In this document: one piece after another, positions 1 to 6,732 of the stretch
Position numbering within the stretch: position 1 is the stretch's first letter
Layout: each line of letters begins with the position of its first letter
Assembly (NCBI GenBank): GCA_013152105.1
Contig: JAADHA010000222.1
Coordinates: 943 to 10,912, forward strand
DNA length: 9,970 bases
Direction of reading: 5' to 3'
DNA from: Oligoflexia bacterium
GTDB taxonomy: Bacteria > Myxococcota_A > UBA796 > UBA2385
Notes under the pieces: generated by a model
Database searches by the model: none
The model's input: the letters and a program-made list of their open reading frames with translations, nothing else
What the model was told of the DNA's origin: nothing
Position numbers and translations under genes: made by a program

Positions 1-1
1 G

Positions 2-94
2 GGCGCGAGGTGTCATGATGGGAACGTGTCCTGTTGCTGCACCCTCACCGTCGATCAGATGACCGTGGCGGCACTCCGTCAGGCCATCGCGTAG
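2..94 (+). CDS. Possible 3' end of a rightward gene (partial, unidentified)
   Basis: An open frame enters from the left edge and stops at TAG (92-94). It gives about 30 residues ending TLTVDQMTVAALRQAIA. The last 17 residues look like an ordinary amphipathic C-terminal helix, and most third positions are G or C, as in the real genes here. The stretch before that is cysteine-rich (three consecutive Cys) and less convincing. If real, the gene converges on mfd with about 85 bases between the two stop codons. No family can be named from so short a tail. The opposite strand is also partly open across 1-179, so this could be non-coding. Confidence 0.3.
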   Translation, partial: GARCHDGNVSCCCTLTVDQMTVAALRQAIA

Positions 95-106
95 CTTTTC
101 GATGGC
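83..106. terminator. Weak hairpin between the left-edge frame and mfd
   Basis: GCCATCG (83-89) and CGATGGC (100-106) form a perfect 7-bp stem around a 10-base loop. It overlaps the stop codon of the possible left-edge gene and lies downstream of the mfd stop. No T-tract follows it in either direction, so intrinsic termination is not well supported. It may be a chance inverted repeat. Confidence 0.15.
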
Positions 107-179
107 GACCCCGGCCAGGCCAATGCCTCGGTCGGCAAGGTCGTCATTGCCGTACTGGGACCAACGCCCACGCCATCAC

Positions 180-3100
180 TTAGCCCTCAAGCTGCCGGAA
201 GACCCAGTGCAGGAAGCGGAAGGGATGCTCGCCTTCTTGCGGAGTGAACCGGACCTTGAGTCGGCGGGCCGGTTCGGACTCGGGCGCGCCCTTGCGCTTG
301 CCCAAGGAGAAGCGGTCGGGGTGGCGCTTGAGGATCGCCAGGACCTGCTCGGCCTGGACGGGGCTGGTCTCGTGGAAGTCCAGCTCGGCCCGCAGCGACA
401 ACCACGACAGCCGCTCGATCCCCAGGTCGCGGCAGCGCAAGCGGGCCTCGCTCAGCCAGCCCAGGTTGAGGACTTCAGTGGGAGGCTCGCCGTATCGGCC
501 CTCCCAGCCAGTGACCAGCTCGCGGACCTGCTGGGGTGTGCGGCAGACCGCGATGCGCCGGTACTCGGTCAGGCGATCATCGAGGTCCGGCACGTAGTCT
601 TCGGGGATCAAGGCTTGCACCGGTAGCTCCAGCTCGGGGTCGAGCTGGCGACGGGTGATCTCTCCCTTGGCGGTACGGACCGCCTCTTCGAGCAGCTCGA
701 CATAGGTGTCCAGGCCGACGGCCCGAATGCTGCCGTGTTGCTTGCTGCCCAGCAGGTCGCCGCTGCCTCGCAGCTCCATATCGGCGTGGGCGATCTGGAA
801 GCCGGCCCCCAGCTCCTGGTGCTCGGCGAGGACCTGCAAGCGGTGGGCGGCCTCACGAGAGAGGGCCGCGTCTTCGGGGACCAGCAGGGTGCAGTAGCCG
901 CGCCGGGTGGCGCGTCCGACCCGACCGCGAAGCTGGTAGAGCTGGGCGAGGCCCAGACGGTCGGCCCGGTTGACGATCATGGTGTTGACATTGGGCATGT
1001 CTACCCCGCTCTCGATGATCGTGCTGCAGACGAGGACGTGGCTCTGTTGGCGCACGAAGTCGACCAGGACCCGCTCCAGTTCGTCCTCGGGCAGTTGGCC
1101 ATGGGCCACGACGATGCGGGCCTCGGGCACCAACTCACGAAGCTTGTGGGCCAGTCGGTCGATGGTCTGTACACGATTGTGTACGAAGAAGACCTGGCCG
1201 CCGCGCTGGATTTCGTGCAGGATCTCGTCGCGGATCCGGGCACCGTTGAAGCGTGCGATCCGCGTCCGCACCTCGCGACGACCGGGAGGAGGGGTCGCGA
1301 TCATGCTGACATCCCGCAAGCCGCCGACCGCCATGTACAAGGTGCGGGGGATGGGCGTCGCGCTCATCGCCAGATAGTCGACCGGCACGCCGGCCTGGGC
1401 CTGGGTCAGCCGCTTGAGCTTCTCTTTCTGCTTCACGCCAAAGCGGTGTTCCTCGTCCAGGATGACCAGCCCCAGCTTGCTGAAGCGCAGGTTGCGACCG
1501 AGCAGTGCGTGGGTCGCGATCAGCACATCGACCTGGCCCGAGGCGACCTGCTGCTGGACCGCGCGGGCCTCGGCCGCCGACTGGAAGCGGGACAAGGTGC
1601 GAACCGTCACCCCGAATGGACCCATGCGCTCTTCGAAGGTGTGGCTGTGTTGAAAGGCCAGGATGGTGGTGGGGCACAAGACGGCGACCTGGCGACCGTC
1701 CAGCACCACGCGCATCGCGGCCCGCATGGCGACCTCGGTCTTGCCGAAGCCGACATCGCCCACGACCAGACGATCCATCGGCCTGGGCGCGGCGAGGTCG
1801 GCCAGGACGTCGTCGATGGACTGCTGTTGACCCGGCGTCTCGGTGAACTCGAAGGCCTGGGCGAACAATTGCAGGGTCTCGGGCTCGCCCTGGTAAGCGT
1901 GGCCCTGCTGCACCCGACGGGATGCGTGCAGCGCCAGGATCTCGTGGGCCATGGCCAGCACCTGGTCCCGCACTTTCTGCTTGCGCCTGGCCCAGGTCTC
2001 TCCGCCGAGCTTGTCCAGGCGGGGCCGGATGTCGCCCACCGCGCGGTACTGGTAGAGCTGGTCGAAGCGCATGACGGGCAGGTACATGCGGTCGCCGCCG
2101 CGGTACTCCAGCTCGACATAGTCCTGCTCGGTCAGTCCCAGCTTGAGGCGCCGCAGCCGCAGGAAGCGACCCACCCCGTGGGTGGTGTGGACCACCAGGT
2201 CCCCTTGCTTGAGCTGGGTGTGGCTGCGCAGGACGGCGTCCTTGAGGTTCCGGGGCACGTGGGCGGCGCGGCGCCGGGCCTTGGGCGTGAACAGCTCGTC
2301 GGCGGTCAGGATCGCGAGCTGGTCTCGCTCGCTGTGGAAGCCACGGGGCAGGTCGCCGATCCACAGGACCAGGCTGCCGGCTGGACCCAGCGTGCCTCGC
2401 TCGCGAAAGCCAGGGGACAGACCGTGCGGCTGGAGCAGGGCCAGGACGTGCTCGGCGCGGTTCCGGCTCTCGCAGACCAGGGCGATCTGCCAGCCATCAT
2501 CCAACCAGTCCGCCAGGCGACGCAGCACCGGCGCGAGCTCGCCTTGGGAGACGCGCAGATCAGCGTTGGTGCGGCAACACAGGTCAGGGGTCTGATCGAT
2601 CGCCACCGCCTCGATCCGGACGGCCCGGCTCAGTCCCGCTCGCACCGTGTTCGGCGCCATGAAGCGGGCCTCGGGCAGGACGGGCGCGCGGTCCTCGACC
2701 GGGCAAGCAGCCCAGCGGGACGAGACCAGACCGTCGAAGCGCTCGAGTTCGGCGTCCACGGCCGGCGGGTCCACCAGCAGAATCGGCGCACCCTCGGGCC
2801 ACCAGGACAGCGGGGGCACCAGGGCATGCAAGGCGCCCAGGAAGTCCTCGGCGCCGGGAAACCACAGGCCCTCGCGCAGGTCGGCCAGGATCCGGCGTCG
2901 CGTGGCTTGTCCGCCGCCCATGCGGTCCACGGCCTGGGCGGTGTGGGCGCTGGCCCGGCTCAGCGCATCGGGTGTGACGACCGTCTCGCGGGCTGGGAGC
3001 AGGCGGGCCCGAGGCAGACGCTCGCCTGAGCGCATGGTCTGCGGGTCGAAGGTGCGCAGCTCTTCCAGCTCGTCGTCAAAGAAGTCCAGCCGCAGCGGCG

Positions 3101-3656
3101 GCGAACCCGGTGACCAGATGTCCAGGATGCCGCCTCGGGAGGCGACGGTCCCGGCCTCCTCGACCTGGTGAATGGCCAGGTAGCCCCAGTCAGCCAGGGT
3201 TTTGAGCAGGGCCTGGCGGTCGAGTTGCTGGCCCTCGACCAGCTCGAAGCGCAGCGCACGCAGGGTCTGCGGCGACAGGACGCCGTGCATGAGGGCGCGC
3301 GCGCTGGCGACGACGAGGACCCGCCGGCCCTGGTCGATGGCGTCGAGCACGGCCAGGCGCTGGCGGGGGATGTCGGGGTGAGGAGAGACCCCGTCCCAGG
3401 TCCGCACGTCGTCGCCAGGGAAGGGCAGCACCGCCGGGTCGGATGGCTCACCGAGGTGGAAAGCCAGCTCTTGCCGAAGTCGTGCTGCGTCGTCTCGGGT
3501 CGCCGCGACAGCCAGCGAGCTGGTCTTGCTGGCGCGGGCGAGGGCCGCGATGGCGTAGGCCGCAGCCCCACCGGGCAGACCAGCCAGGGCTTGACCGGGC
3601 TGGGCCAAGGTGAGGATCTGGCGCAGAGAAGCGGTGGGAGAGGAGGGAGGCGGCAT
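180..3656 (-). CDS. mfd: Transcription-repair coupling factor Mfd
   Basis: Mfd is a DNA translocase that removes RNA polymerase stalled at lesions and recruits UvrA for nucleotide excision repair of the transcribed strand. The product is 1158 aa, close to the roughly 1150 usual for the family. In order it shows: a UvrB-like N-terminal region without a working Walker A; the RGGILDIWSPGSPPLRLDFF block at about 154-212; a CarD-like RNA polymerase-interacting domain at about 482-550 (VVHTTHGVGRF, then YVELEYRGGDRMYLPV); Walker A GDVGFGKTE at 633-641; DEEH at 734-737; SATPIPRT at about 765; ESGVDMPNVNT at about 882; QLYQLRGRVGR at 905-915; and a C-terminal TRCF domain. The frame stays open to an upstream ATG at 3755, but that would add 33 arginine-rich residues and overlap the preceding gene. 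The ATG at 3656 is therefore preferred, although no strong Shine-Dalgarno precedes it. It lies 28 bases after the membrane-protein stop, suggesting cotranscription. Confidence 0.97.
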   Translation of the reverse strand: MPPPSSPTASLRQILTLAQPGQALAGLPGGAAAYAIAALARASKTSSLAVAATRDDAARLRQELAFHLGEPSDPAVLPFPGDDVRTWDGVSPHPDIPRQRLAVLDAIDQGRRVLVVASARALMHGVLSPQTLRALRFELVEGQQLDRQALLKTLADWGYLAIHQVEEAGTVASRGGILDIWSPGSPPLRLDFFDDELEELRTFDPQTMRSGERLPRARLLPARETVVTPDALSRASAHTAQAVDRMGGGQATRRRILADLREGLWFPGAEDFLGALHALVPPLSWWPEGAPILLVDPPAVDAELERFDGLVSSRWAACPVEDRAPVLPEARFMAPNTVRAGLSRAVRIEAVAIDQTPDLCCRTNADLRVSQGELAPVLRRLADWLDDGWQIALVCESRNRAEHVLALLQPHGLSPGFRERGTLGPAGSLVLWIGDLPRGFHSERDQLAILTADELFTPKARRRAAHVPRNLKDAVLRSHTQLKQGDLVVHTTHGVGRFLRLRRLKLGLTEQDYVELEYRGGDRMYLPVMRFDQLYQYRAVGDIRPRLDKLGGETWARRKQKVRDQVLAMAHEILALHASRRVQQGHAYQGEPETLQLFAQAFEFTETPGQQQSIDDVLADLAAPRPMDRLVVGDVGFGKTEVAMRAAMRVVLDGRQVAVLCPTTILAFQHSHTFEERMGPFGVTVRTLSRFQSAAEARAVQQQVASGQVDVLIATHALLGRNLRFSKLGLVILDEEHRFGVKQKEKLKRLTQAQAGVPVDYLAMSATPIPRTLYMAVGGLRDVSMIATPPPGRREVRTRIARFNGARIRDEILHEIQRGGQVFFVHNRVQTIDRLAHKLRELVPEARIVVAHGQLPEDELERVLVDFVRQQSHVLVCSTIIESGVDMPNVNTMIVNRADRLGLAQLYQLRGRVGRATRRGYCTLLVPEDAALSREAAHRLQVLAEHQELGAGFQIAHADMELRGSGDLLGSKQHGSIRAVGLDTYVELLEEAVRTAKGEITRRQLDPELELPVQALIPEDYVPDLDDRLTEYRRIAVCRTPQQVRELVTGWEGRYGEPPTEVLNLGWLSEARLRCRDLGIERLSWLSLRAELDFHETSPVQAEQVLAILKRHPDRFSLGKRKGAPESEPARRLKVRFTPQEGEHPFRFLHWVFRQLEG

Positions 3657-3684
3657 GGCCCCGGGGTCTATCCGGCCGAACGCA

Positions 3685-4434
3685 TCAGGCCTGGACCGCA
3701 GCCGCGGCGGCCTTTTCTTCGGCCCGCGCCTTGAGCGCCATCGTGCGACCTTCATAGAGTTTGTAGAAGCTGACGGACACGATGAAGAAGACGAAGGAGA
3801 CCGCGCTGAAGAGACAGGTCAGCACGAACAGGCCCTGTCCGAGCGCCCACAGTTCGGCCAAGGCCACGCCCTGCATGACGATGGCGATGGGCAGGTAGAT
3901 CAGCACGATGCTGCCGCGCCGGCCGCGGGTGAGCTTTTTGCTGCGGTCCAGGGGCCAGACCTTTTTTTCCAGACAGGCCACCGGGTCCACGAAGGCGTAC
4001 ATGCTGACGTAGATGATGCCCGGCAGCATCAGCAGCATCAGGCCGATCTGGATGCTGAGCTGGGCGATCAGGTGAGGCATGAACAGCCGGCGGTAGCGAC
4101 CCATTGCGAAGTTGAGGGCGTCATAGAGCCCGGCCCGTTCCCCAGCGGAGTGCATCCGGCCGACATAGACCGAGACCGCGCCGACGATGGGCCCCAACAG
4201 GATCTCTTGGAGCAGGGCGACCCCGGTCATGGCCAGCAGCACCTTGATGAGGTTGGTCTGGTCCTGGGTGCCGACATCCCCGCCCAGCAAGCGGTAGACG
4301 CCCATGTCCAAGGCCGCCGCGACGAGGCCCATGAAGATCACCAGCGGGACCACGGTGCCCAGATTCTTGAAGGCGGCGGCCGAGGCGCTGCTGAAGGCGC
4401 CGATGGCGTTGTTGTGGGTGTTGGATTTTGCCAT
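3685..4434 (-). CDS. Polytopic membrane protein, YciC/DUF975/GDPDase-membrane-domain-like
   Basis: The 249-aa product has about five hydrophobic segments (roughly 24-47, 63-91, 119-147, 176-196 and 199-225), so it is an integral inner-membrane protein. There is no cleavable signal peptide. Residues 147-180 carry the pattern AFVDPVACLEKKVWPLDRSK followed by KLTRGRRG and a new membrane segment. This resembles the 'E...AL+RS..LT+G' signature of YciC/DUF975 proteins and of the membrane domain attached to some glycerophosphodiester phosphodiesterases. No catalytic domain is attached, and the substrate or partner is unknown. The C-terminus is a charged then alanine-rich cytoplasmic tail (about 226-249). 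The frame is open up to 4668, but the upstream part is low-complexity and would overlap the divergent gene, so the ATG at 4434, just before the conserved region, was chosen. No strong Shine-Dalgarno is visible. It is probably cotranscribed with mfd, with no obvious functional link. The membrane topology is firm; the family assignment is tentative. Confidence 0.8.
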   Translation of the reverse strand: MAKSNTHNNAIGAFSSASAAAFKNLGTVVPLVIFMGLVAAALDMGVYRLLGGDVGTQDQTNLIKVLLAMTGVALLQEILLGPIVGAVSVYVGRMHSAGERAGLYDALNFAMGRYRRLFMPHLIAQLSIQIGLMLLMLPGIIYVSMYAFVDPVACLEKKVWPLDRSKKLTRGRRGSIVLIYLPIAIVMQGVALAELWALGQGLFVLTCLFSAVSFVFFIVSVSFYKLYEGRTMALKARAEEKAAAAAVQA

Positions 4435-4549
4435 GATCGGCAGGTAACGATGGGCTCTCTGCTCAGCAACAGCGGGAGTTGTGCTTCCTGCGTGCTTGGG
4501 CGCAGCAGTGCCGCCATGCGTTACGGGTCGAGACCTTCCAGGGGAAGCC
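4435..4549. promoter_or_regulatory. Divergent intergenic region between the membrane-protein/mfd operon and the RelA-like gene
   Basis: These 115 bases separate two genes that start in opposite directions, so they should hold both promoters. I see no convincing -35/-10 pair on either strand, which is common in GC-rich genomes whose promoters diverge from the E. coli consensus. A 6-bp inverted pair, GTAACG at 4444-4449 and CGTTAC at 4519-4524, lies near the two ends. The region is assigned from gene layout, not from recognised promoter elements. Confidence 0.45.
4540..4545 (+). promoter_or_regulatory. Ribosome binding site of the RelA-like gene
   Basis: AGGGGA lies four bases before the ATG at 4550. 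It is the reason for choosing this start over the in-frame ATG at 4481, which lacks a comparable site and would add 23 unremarkable residues. Confidence 0.55.
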
Positions 4550-5767
4550 ATGTCTTCGCCGATCTCGCCACCTGTCGCTCCTCGTGCCCAACCAAACAAG
4601 TTTGGTGCTGGGGACGCGCCGGCCGGTCCGGGCGACGACGATGTCATCACGCTGAACTCGTCCATCATCGGCTTGTCCGATGACTTTCACCTGGACCTGG
4701 CAGACCTGGAGGCCGTGCGCCTGGTGCTGCGCGGCAACAGCGTCGTCGACTGGAACCGGGCGTCCTTCACGGACCTGGAATCGGTCAACCACTACCTGCT
4801 CCTGCACCGCTTGAGCTGGGATGACCCCGAAGACCGTCGCCGCGTCACCTACCTGCACAGTCAAGCCATTGGCTACCTCGAAGATCACCTGGGACTGCGC
4901 TTTCCCGACGAGATCAAGCGCCCAGAGGACGTGCGCCAGGTCTTCTTGATGGCCAGCCAGATGGGGGGCTTCCGGCGGCGCCAGATCCTGGCCTGTGCCG
5001 CCCTGAAGCTGATGCATACCATCGCGCACCTCGAAGCCGCTGAGCTGCGCCACCAGTCGGCCCTCTCCGAGGCGGACCTGCTCGAGCTGGCCGAGCGGCG
5101 GATCCACGAGGCCGCCCAGAAGATGCGGGACGAGGGCTTCCCGATCGTCGCCTTCTACGGCAACCGCAAAAGCCGCAATTCGACCATCACCAAGCTGCTC
5201 GCCAAAAAGGAAGCGACGGCCGCCCTGGTCTTTGACAAGCTGCGTTTCCGGCTGATCACCGAGACCCGGGCACACATCGTTCCGGCCATCGCCTGGCTGA
5301 CCCGCAACCTGATGCCCTTCAACTACGTGATCCCCGGTCAGAGCCACAACAACCTGGTCGATATGCACGCCGAGTGGAGCAAGCCGCCCTATCGCGAACT
5401 GGCCGACCAGCTTCACGGCTTCACGGCCGAGGGGGACCAGCCCTTCAACGAGGAAGACAACCCCTTCTCGGGCAAGAGCTACCGGGTCGTCAATTTCATC
5501 GTCGATTTCCCGGTTCGCATCGACCACCTCGGCCACGCTCGCTACGGTGCGATGTTGGGCCGAGTGGTCTTCGTGCTCATCGAGTTCCAGGTCGTCGATG
5601 CCAAGACCGCCGAACAAAACGAGCTGGGCGACGCCGCCCACGAACTCTACAAGGAACGTCAGCGTGCGATCGTGGCCAGTCGGCTGCGCAAGGGCGGTCG
5701 CTACAAGCGCAAGCGGGTGACCCGGGCCACGCGCCGGGCGCAGCGTGAAGTCACGGACAAAGAGTAG
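4550..5767 (+). CDS. Conserved hypothetical protein with a divergent RelA/SpoT-like nucleotidyltransferase domain
   Basis: The product is a 405-aa soluble protein without signal peptide or membrane segment. Residues 1-30 are a disordered Pro/Ala/Gly-rich leader and about 45-175 are mostly helical. Residues about 178-370 follow the order of the (p)ppGpp synthetase fold. A helix (LLELAERRIHEAAQKM) leads to GNRKSRNSTITKLLAKK, comparable to the GRxKxxxSIxxKM substrate loop (G204, K207, S211 and K215 match). VFDKLRFRLI has D229 where the family's metal-binding Asp lies. SYRVVNFIVDFPV has Y311 at the base-stacking Tyr. LIEFQVVD has E345 and Q347 at the catalytic E-x-Q strand, and H364 follows as in the family's E-H helix. 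The usual DYI..PK.NGY and SLH residues are changed, so nucleotide specificity may differ from ppGpp synthesis. No HD hydrolase motif is seen. Residues 379-405 are strongly basic, possibly binding RNA or the ribosome. I recall an uncharacterised myxobacterial family of this type (perhaps TIGR04552) but cannot confirm it. The gene stands alone, divergent from the membrane gene and convergent with the ABC operon. The gene call is firm; the fold is inferred from motif order. Confidence 0.85.
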   Translation: MSSPISPPVAPRAQPNKFGAGDAPAGPGDDDVITLNSSIIGLSDDFHLDLADLEAVRLVLRGNSVVDWNRASFTDLESVNHYLLLHRLSWDDPEDRRRVTYLHSQAIGYLEDHLGLRFPDEIKRPEDVRQVFLMASQMGGFRRRQILACAALKLMHTIAHLEAAELRHQSALSEADLLELAERRIHEAAQKMRDEGFPIVAFYGNRKSRNSTITKLLAKKEATAALVFDKLRFRLITETRAHIVPAIAWLTRNLMPFNYVIPGQSHNNLVDMHAEWSKPPYRELADQLHGFTAEGDQPFNEEDNPFSGKSYRVVNFIVDFPVRIDHLGHARYGAMLGRVVFVLIEFQVVDAKTAEQNELGDAAHELYKERQRAIVASRLRKGGRYKRKRVTRATRRAQREVTDKE

Positions 5768-5783
5768 ACGCGCAGCTCTGTGC

Positions 5784-5799
5784 GGGCCGGTGTCGGCTC
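5784..5799 (+). terminator. Weak hairpin in the convergent gap
   Basis: In the 41-base gap between two converging stop codons, GGGCCG and CGGCTC can pair (6 bp, one G-U) around a GTGT loop in the rightward transcript. No T-tract follows, so it is only a candidate terminator for the RelA-like gene. On the opposite strand the stem carries one mismatch. Confidence 0.2.
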
Positions 5800-5808
5800 T
5801 GGGCTGAA

Positions 5809-6732
5809 CTATTGGCTGTGGGTGAGGGTCTCCAGGCTGGCATCTGCCACCTTCTTGAGGGAATAGGTCGACGCCAGGACTGTGTACGAAGAGTCGTTGG
5901 ATCGCACGGCCCGCTTGCTGTTCGTTTCAGGACCCAACACATAGCCGCCGGATGTGCTGTCATCCCCAGACCCGACGGTCCAGGCGACCGTCAGATCGGC
6001 GGTCGGTGGCGCCGTAGGATCGTCTGGCAACGCGCTGATCTTCACGGTCGTCGCCTGTCTCACCAGGTCAGCCACCGCGCCTTGGTCCACGGTCCTGCCC
6101 TCGGCCAGCCCAGCGATGGTCCACGTTCCTTCGGTGTTCTGGATCTCGATCTTGTCCGGCCCGTGTTGCACGGTGAATGTCTGGATGTCACCGGGGTCGA
6201 CCTTGAGATAGGTCGAGTCGTAGTAGTCGCTGGGCCGCGACCCGATGGACCACTGGGATAAACCAGCGATTCGGTAGACGGCGTCGGCGTCTTCTCGCCT
6301 CACGGTGGCCGCCCGACCGCTGCCAGCGCCGACGAAGATCGTCGTCGAGGTGCCGTCCCCATCCAGCTCGACCTTTTTGTCGAAGCTGTCAGCCGTGACC
6401 TTGAGCGCATCGTAGCTGCTCTTCGTGGTCGCCACCGGGTCACTGACCTCGGCTCCAGCCAGGGCATCGAGCACCTTCTGGACCTTTGTGGCGTCCGCCG
6501 GATAGCCACCGGAGCTCTTGATCTGCCACGCGCCCTGGCTCTGCTCCAGCTCGATCGGATCCTTGTCCTTGTCAGTCCCCGTCCAGACCTTCAGGCCGTG
6601 TACATCGCTGGGCTCGAGTGAGACTAGCGGAACCATCGCCGCGGCCGCGTTGTTGTTGGGCCACCAGGTCAGGGCCACCAGGCCTCCCTGTGCCAGGGCC
6701 ACCACGCCAAGTACCGTGTTCAGCCGGTTCAT
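5809..6732 (-). CDS. Membrane-anchored DUF4340 protein of the GldG-type ABC operon
   Basis: The 307-aa product has one N-terminal hydrophobic segment (about 5-24, after MNRLN) that should anchor it in the inner membrane, with the rest outside the cytoplasm. The soluble part resembles DUF4340: an early extended strand (VSLEPSDVHGLKVW) followed by 'W.I...yPAD...V...L..L' units. Two such units can be read, at about 69-98 (WQIKSSGGYPADATKVQKVL) and 204-233 (WTIAGLAEGRTVDQGAVADL). Each is followed by strands ending in a Y-V/Y-R segment (about 153 and 283), which indicates internal duplication. No catalytic motif is seen. The ATG at 6732 overlaps the TGA of the preceding fusion gene (ATGA), so it is the last gene of the operon and translationally coupled. 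DUF4340 proteins commonly follow GldG-like ABC genes and are thought to work with them at the envelope, but no biochemical role is established. An open frame extends to 6885 but lies inside the upstream gene and is rejected. Confidence 0.88.
   Translation of the reverse strand: MNRLNTVLGVVALAQGGLVALTWWPNNNAAAAMVPLVSLEPSDVHGLKVWTGTDKDKDPIELEQSQGAWQIKSSGGYPADATKVQKVLDALAGAEVSDPVATTKSSYDALKVTADSFDKKVELDGDGTSTTIFVGAGSGRAATVRREDADAVYRIAGLSQWSIGSRPSDYYDSTYLKVDPGDIQTFTVQHGPDKIEIQNTEGTWTIAGLAEGRTVDQGAVADLVRQATTVKISALPDDPTAPPTADLTVAWTVGSGDDSTSGGYVLGPETNSKRAVRSNDSSYTVLASTYSLKKVADASLETLTHSQ

Noticed and set aside
1..179. Possible minus-strand gene downstream of mfd, including an ATG at 16.
   Set aside because: No ribosome binding site or clear start is present, and only five codons would lie in the window after that ATG. 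The longer open stretch lacks a start codon.
735..3029. A 764-aa open frame on the plus strand opposite mfd.
   Set aside because: It lies wholly within mfd, whose motifs are unambiguous. Long antisense frames are expected in GC-rich coding DNA with few stop codons, and the translation shows no domain-like pattern.
3657..3755. N-terminal extension of Mfd to the ATG at 3755.
   Set aside because: The 33 extra residues are Arg/Pro-rich, overlap the membrane-protein gene and are not typical of the family. The ATG at 3656 gives the normal length.
4435..4668. N-terminal extension of the membrane protein up to 4668.
   Set aside because: It would overlap the start of the divergent RelA-like gene, and its composition is low-complexity Pro/Gly/Ser without conserved features.
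4463..5641. A 392-aa open frame on the minus strand opposite the RelA-like gene.
   Set aside because: The plus-strand frame has a ribosome binding site, GC-biased third positions and fold-like motifs. The minus frame is a shadow of it.
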